Assembly (NCBI GenBank): GCA_029852775.1
Contig: LEKJ01000022.1
Span: forward strand, 1-64,000
Source of the DNA: Pasteurellaceae bacterium LFhippo2
GTDB taxonomy: Bacteria; Pseudomonadota; Gammaproteobacteria; Enterobacterales; Pasteurellaceae
Length of the DNA stretch: 64,000 nt
Reading direction: 5' to 3'
Position numbers and translations under genes: made by a program. How positions within the stretch are numbered: the first letter of the stretch is position 1; every line of letters begins with the position of its first letter. The notes under the pieces were generated by a model, which saw only the letters and a list, made by a program, of their open reading frames with translations, was not told the origin of the DNA and ran no database searches. Of the stretch, positions 60,011-64,000 are shown one piece after another.

Positions 60011-60655
60011 TTAAATCTGACCACTTGTACGCTGAAAACAGCGTGCGGTGTATTGAATAATCCAGCCTACGCAAAGGGCAAAAGCGATAGTACTAATGCC
60101 AACGGTTCCGCCTAATAAAAAGCCCAATACACAAACGGTTACTTCGATACTGGTTCTTACTACACCCACTCGCCAGCCGTATTTTTGGCACATTCCAACC
60201 ATTAATCCATCGCGTGGCCCTGCCCCTAGTTTGCAAGAGAGATAGAAAGTCGTACTGATTCCAAAGAGTAGGATCGCCGTTGCCATTAATGCTAAACGGC
60301 TTACTAAAGTGTCGGGAGCTGGAATATATTTCACCGTTAAATCAATAAATAGTGCAATCCAAAAAATATTGAGAATTGTGCCTAAGCCAAAGCGTAATTT
60401 CAGTGGAATCCACAATAACAGCACAATAACACTAATAATCGCAACCACAATGCCGATAGATAAGCTCGTTTGAAGCGAAATCCCTTGAGAAAAAACGGTC
60501 CAAGGGCTAGAGCCTAAGTTAGCAAGCACTAATAAGCCTTCACCAATTCCCATCAGAATAGTGGTAAATGAGATCATCAATAGCGAACTCGGTTTTAATT
60601 GCCATTGATGATCGGCACTCCAAGCCATATTTGGAATCGGGGATTTTTTACTCAT
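60011..60655 (-). CDS. YczE/YitT-type membrane protein
   Basis: 214 residues with five to six membrane helices. LVLANLGSSPWTVFSQGIS and KLGAGPRDGLMVGMCQKYGWRVGVVRTSIEV are the family signatures. Function unknown. It overlaps the lolC end by 8 bases, so it is cotranslated with lolC; the usual lolD and lolE partners are not here. Confidence 0.82.
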   Translation of the reverse strand: MSKKSPIPNMAWSADHQWQLKPSSLLMISFTTILMGIGEGLLVLANLGSSPWTVFSQGISLQTSLSIGIVVAIISVIVLLLWIPLKLRFGLGTILNIFWIALFIDLTVKYIPAPDTLVSRLALMATAILLFGISTTFYLSCKLGAGPRDGLMVGMCQKYGWRVGVVRTSIEVTVCVLGFLLGGTVGISTIAFALCVGWIIQYTARCFQRTSGQI

Positions 60656-61829
60656 AGCGTAATGCTTCCGCTGGTTCAATTTTTGACGCTCGGTAAGCTG
60701 GGTAAAGCGTACAAATCAACGAGAGTGCGATAGACGATAGAATAATAATCGCTACTTGTTGATAAGAGATCAGAGTTGGCAATGATACGCCGTTTGGATT
60801 AATCAGCTGTAATAAATCGCCAAGATTTTGAGTAATCAACACGCCAAGTAAACCGCCAAGCAATGCGCCAATCACACCCACAATCGCCCCTTGTGAAACG
60901 AAAATTTGTGTAACTTGGCTTTTGGTTAAGCCTTGAGTTTGCAAAATCGCAATTTCTCCCTGTTTATCCACTACCATTAAACTTAATGACGTAACGATAT
61001 TTGAAATTGCCACGATGATGATTAAGCTAATCAGCAAACTCATCATATTTTTTTCCATTCGTACCGCTTGGAAAAATTCGCCTTTTTGCTCACGCCAGTC
61101 GTTGATTTGCCATTTATCTTCAGGGAAATAGTTAGGCAAATCGGTTACTAAAAACGGATCATTTAAGAATAAACGAACGCCTTGAGTTTGATCTTCACTG
61201 ATACGTAACAGACGGCCTACATCGGCTAAATTCGCAAATAGAGTATATTCACTTGCTTCATTGTTGGAATAATAGAGATCTGAAACCGTAAATAAGCGCT
61301 GAACTGGCACGCGTCCGAACGGCGTATATTGGCTATTTTCAGTGATCATTAAACGAATTTTATCGCCAACATTAAGATTAAATTTGTTGGCCAAACGCGA
61401 GCCGACAATCACATTAAATTCGCCTGTAGGTAAGCTTTTATTTAGTTCAGACACATCAGCCAGTAATGGATCATCACTGCTATTTTCCACACCGATAAGT
61501 TGGCCTGCGTTAATCCCTTCTTTGCCTTGAATAATCACATTGGCGCGACTAATTGCCACTTCTTTTGCGACAAAAGGCGGTAATTCAAGCTTTTGGGATT
61601 TATCCCAATTATCTTCCAAAGGTGAAACAATTGCGTGGGGTAGGGTAGAAAGCAGATTGCGCTTTTGTATATTCTCTAAGCCATTCATTACCGAAAGCAC
61701 GATAATCAACGCCATTACACCTAACACAATACCAAAGCTTGCAAGGTTGGTAACTAAGCGCCCGAATCGATCGCCACTTTTTGAACGCCAATAGCGAAAT
61801 GCAATAAATAAAGGGGTTTTTAAACTCAT
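60648..61829 (-). CDS. lolC: Lipoprotein-releasing system permease LolC
   Basis: 393 residues. N-terminal membrane helix, a large periplasmic domain, and three C-terminal helices. DRFGRLVTNLASFGIVLGVMAL, the QAVRMEKNMMSLLISLIIIVA block and GEIAILQTQGLT are family signatures. The extracted hook region and overall pattern are closer to LolC than LolE. It extracts outer-membrane lipoproteins with LolD/LolE, which lie outside this window. A 2-hydroxyacid dehydrogenase lies nearby as in Haemophilus. Starts at 61838 or 61829 are possible; neither has a strong ribosome site. Confidence 0.85.
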   Translation of the reverse strand: MSLKTPLFIAFRYWRSKSGDRFGRLVTNLASFGIVLGVMALIIVLSVMNGLENIQKRNLLSTLPHAIVSPLEDNWDKSQKLELPPFVAKEVAISRANVIIQGKEGINAGQLIGVENSSDDPLLADVSELNKSLPTGEFNVIVGSRLANKFNLNVGDKIRLMITENSQYTPFGRVPVQRLFTVSDLYYSNNEASEYTLFANLADVGRLLRISEDQTQGVRLFLNDPFLVTDLPNYFPEDKWQINDWREQKGEFFQAVRMEKNMMSLLISLIIIVAISNIVTSLSLMVVDKQGEIAILQTQGLTKSQVTQIFVSQGAIVGVIGALLGGLLGVLITQNLGDLLQLINPNGVSLPTLISYQQVAIIILSSIALSLICTLYPAYRASKIEPAEALRYE

Positions 61830-61924
61830 AAAATCCATTCGAAATAAAAAGGGATAGAAATTGGTAAGAGTTTACCAAAATCTACCCGCTTGTTTTATTA
61901 ATTTTTTGGAATATACCAGAAAAA

Positions 61925-62470
61925 TTAGTTGATTACACCGCAGGCCATACGCGGACCGCCACCACCAAGTGGTGCAGGATGGTCAGAGTGGTTATCGCCA
62001 CCGGCGTGAATCATTAGTGAGCGACCTTTAATTTCTTCTAATTTTTTCAAACGTGGCGCAAGTACAGGATTTGTTGAATTACCATCGTGATCAACGGTTA
62101 ATGCAGGTAAATCGCCTAAATGCGCATCATCTTGCCAAGGGAAACCGTGTTTTTTCGCTTCTTTTGGATCCCAGTGTCCACCAGCTGCTAAACCTGCAAC
62201 TAATTTTCCATCTTTTTCTTTTGCATCACAACTTGGATTTTGATGGATATGGAATCCGTGTAAACCGTGTTCTAAACCTGTTAAATTTGGCGTAAATACC
62301 AAGCCATAGGCAGATTCAGTAATAGTTACAATTCCCACATCTTTATTACCATTTTGTGGATCAAGCTGCTGAACTTTAACTTCGATTTTTGCAACTTCTT
62401 CGGCCATTGTTGGTGCAGAAATTGCAAAGAGTGAACTAAGAACAAGAGCTAATGCTGTTTTTGCTTTCAT
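61925..62470 (-). CDS. sodC: Copper/zinc superoxide dismutase
   Basis: 181 residues with a signal peptide cleaved after TMA (about residue 23). Metal ligands appear in [11 protein letters not shown] and in the [14 protein letters not shown] and [12 protein letters not shown] blocks; the disulfide Cys pair and [12 protein letters not shown] end are present. It dismutes superoxide in the periplasm. It is monocistronic in appearance, with an AGGAGATC-like box before the start. Confidence 0.95.
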   Translation of the reverse strand: MKAKTALALVLSSLFAISAPTMAEEVAKIEVKVQQLDPQNGNKDVGIVTITESAYGLVFTPNLTGLEHGLHGFHIHQNPSCDAKEKDGKLVAGLAAGGHWDPKEAKKHGFPWQDDAHLGDLPALTVDHDGNSTNPVLAPRLKKLEEIKGRSLMIHAGGDNHSDHPAPLGGGGPRMACGVIN

Positions 62471-62514
62471 AAAGATCTCCTATTATGAAATATTACAGGA
62501 AAGGAAGCAGAGAA

Positions 62515-63462
62515 TTATTTCCCTGTTGCCACAAATTCTTCAATATTTTGCGCCACTTTATTCACTAAAGTGGTTACCGCTGAATCACTTGCCCACGCAA
62601 CGTGTGGGGTAATTAAAATATTTGGTAAGCGTTTTGCTGCTTGGATTAATGGATTATCAATCGCTGGTGGCTCTTTCACTAACACATCTAAGGCGGCACC
62701 TGCGATAGTGCCATTTTCTAAGGCTGCCAATAACGCATCTTCATCCACTAATGGCCCACGACCTGTATTGATTAAATACGCCGTTGGTTTCATTAATGCT
62801 AAAGTGTCTTTATTGATTAAGTTTTGCGTTGTTTCAGTTAATGGGCAGTGAAGGGTGATAATATCCGCTTGTTTAAATACTTCTTCAAATGGAGTATAGC
62901 CTTCACGGATTGTTGTTGCACCTTTATGCTCGGCATAAAGCACTTTCATTCCTACTAATTCCGCTAAACGACCGACTTCAGTCCCCAAATTACCTTTGCC
63001 GAAAATACCTAAAGTTGAGCCACGCACATCAGTAATTGGGAAATCCGTGTAGCAGAATTGCCCACAAGTCGCCCAACGATCTGACGTCACTTGATCTCTG
63101 TGATAGCTCATTAAACTGTGTTTAAGTGAGAAAATCATCCCTAAAACGTGTTCTGGCACTGTTACACTTGAATAGCCAGTAACATTCTTAACCGCAATGC
63201 CAAGCTCTTTTGCTGCCACTAAATCAACATTATTTGTCCCTGTTGCAGTGATCGCAATTAATTTCAATTTTGGTAATTTCGCCATTAATTCACGGCCAAA
63301 TAATACCTTGCTTGTTACCACAATATCCGCATCTTTTGCGCGCTCGAAAGTTTGCTCGGCAGATGTTGTGTCATACTCTGTCCAACTATGTTCAAAGCTT
63401 GGGCGTGGAATTTCGTGGGTGGCTGGAATACCAGTACGATCTAAGAAAACGATATTTAACAT
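62515..63462 (-). CDS. D-isomer-specific 2-hydroxyacid dehydrogenase
   Basis: 315 residues. The NAD-binding loop is GIFGKGNLGTEVGRLAE near residue 152. The catalytic triad is the Arg of NTGRGPLVDE, the Glu of VKEPPAI, and the His of ITPHVAWAS. The same gene sits beside lolC in H. influenzae (HI1556). Substrate unknown; glycerate/hydroxypyruvate-type is possible. AGGAGAT precedes the ATG. Confidence 0.9.
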   Translation of the reverse strand: MLNIVFLDRTGIPATHEIPRPSFEHSWTEYDTTSAEQTFERAKDADIVVTSKVLFGRELMAKLPKLKLIAITATGTNNVDLVAAKELGIAVKNVTGYSSVTVPEHVLGMIFSLKHSLMSYHRDQVTSDRWATCGQFCYTDFPITDVRGSTLGIFGKGNLGTEVGRLAELVGMKVLYAEHKGATTIREGYTPFEEVFKQADIITLHCPLTETTQNLINKDTLALMKPTAYLINTGRGPLVDEDALLAALENGTIAGAALDVLVKEPPAIDNPLIQAAKRLPNILITPHVAWASDSAVTTLVNKVAQNIEEFVATGK

Positions 63463-63544
63463 AGATAATCTCCTTTGGTTTTAAATTCGTTTGACTATAA
63501 CGCAAGCGGTCTTTTTTAACAAATATTTTACAAATAGGTAAAAC

Positions 63545-63994
63545 CTAACCTTCTCTACACTCTAACCAAGGTGTACTATTTTTATAGTAAATTGAGCTAC
63601 CTTCGCCTGCGATTAAATTGACATAAGCTCCTTCAATAGGATGATAAGAACGGTAAATCACTTCAAAACGAGTACCGCTTGCATTAAGTGCTTTATTCTC
63701 AATATGGTCAAATGGTTGAACTTTGCCGTTATCTAATTGGAAATAGAAGCCAAAATTCTCTTTTTTACGACTTTCTAATGATAGCGGAAAATAGCTCACT
63801 AACACTGAGCTTGAGCTTGTTTCAGAATTACGGCAGTTATAGTAATAGCGTTTGTAATCCGTTGGGTTATTTAATTCCGCTTGGCTGATATTATTTTTTA
63901 AGTAACCAACTTTAGGTGTTTCGGTTGTTTTTGGAGTACAAGCAAATAAGCCTAAAAGGGTTGAAGCAAGTAAAATAAGTTTAAGTTTTTTCAT
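63545..63994 (-). CDS. Hypothetical lipoprotein
   Basis: 149 residues, not recognised. The signal peptide ends in GLFAC with the lipidated Cys at 19; Thr follows, consistent with outer-membrane sorting. The mature part is beta-rich and contains a two-Cys pair (YNCRNSE and LECREG) that could form a disulfide. Some likeness to small MliC-type lysozyme-inhibitor lipoproteins (Cys pair, C-rich start) was noted but not established. Nothing upstream is in the window. Confidence 0.7.
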   Translation of the reverse strand: MKKLKLILLASTLLGLFACTPKTTETPKVGYLKNNISQAELNNPTDYKRYYYNCRNSETSSSSVLVSYFPLSLESRKKENFGFYFQLDNGKVQPFDHIENKALNASGTRFEVIYRSYHPIEGAYVNLIAGEGSSIYYKNSTPWLECREG

Positions 63995-64000
63995 AGATAG

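Overview
The window is a chromosomal segment of a gammaproteobacterium of the family Pasteurellaceae. The evidence is the gene content (class I adenylate cyclase, TehB, UbiK, NanEK, a lolC and 2-hydroxyacid dehydrogenase pair, CysZ-ZipA-LigA), the AT-rich sequence, and many copies of the DNA uptake word ACAAGCGGT or its complement. That word is the Actinobacillus pleuropneumoniae type rather than the Haemophilus influenzae type, so an Actinobacillus/Mannheimia-like member is the best guess. No rRNA, CRISPR array, integrase, transposase or prophage gene is visible.

Layout. 1-9.8 kb: cyaA, ccmF/nrfE, ychN, yciU, a flavin reductase, tehB, prlC and a SIMPL-domain protein. 9.8-10.2 kb: a cluster of CCCTCTCCC-type palindromic repeats. 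10.2-19.7 kb: pheA, rluE, yhdT-panF, a LysR regulator divergent from a DoxX gene, SOS-controlled recA with recX, yqfB, a zinc-ribbon protein, tsaC and aroE. 19.8-27.2 kb: an accessory island of unrecognised genes. A leftward set encodes two related proteins, each with two ribbon-helix-helix-like segments, and two small membrane proteins. It diverges from a rightward four-gene operon: a coiled-coil membrane protein, a P-loop GTPase-like protein, a coiled-coil membrane-anchored protein, and a Sel1/WG-repeat lipoprotein. 27.4-27.8 kb: tRNA-Met, tRNA-Leu and two identical tRNA-Gln genes behind one strong promoter. 27.9-43.7 kb: ubiK, pgi, a nucleoside salvage operon (CNT transporter, deoC, deoD), nanEK, an anaerobic ribonucleotide reductase operon (nrdG-nrdD), an aspartate/glutamate racemase, ilvGM, fxsA and pabB with a class IV aminotransferase. 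43.7-46.1 kb: the 5-oxoprolinase genes pxpB-pxpC-pxpA with an Nramp-related transporter. 46.2-49.1 kb: a restriction-modification set (HNH nuclease, C5-cytosine methylase, DPPY methylase) abutting the 3' end of ligA. 49.1-64 kb: ligA, zipA, cysZ, the riboflavin operon ribD-ribE-ribBA-ribH under an FMN riboswitch, ppiD, msrA, a YczE-type membrane protein, lolC, sodC, a 2-hydroxyacid dehydrogenase and a small lipoprotein.

Regulation readable from the bases: a LexA box filling the spacer of the recA promoter; a perfect FNR site followed by two NrdR-like boxes 32 bp apart before nrdG; an FMN riboswitch followed by two terminator-like hairpins before ribD; a consensus promoter before pxpB; and a strong tRNA promoter with a GC-rich discriminator.

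The best candidates for something undescribed are the GTPase-centred envelope operon with its divergent double ribbon-helix-helix partners, and a dispersed intergenic repeat of about 100 bp found in four copies, each lying 3' of a gene in that gene's orientation. All functional calls are from reading the sequence; no database search was run.
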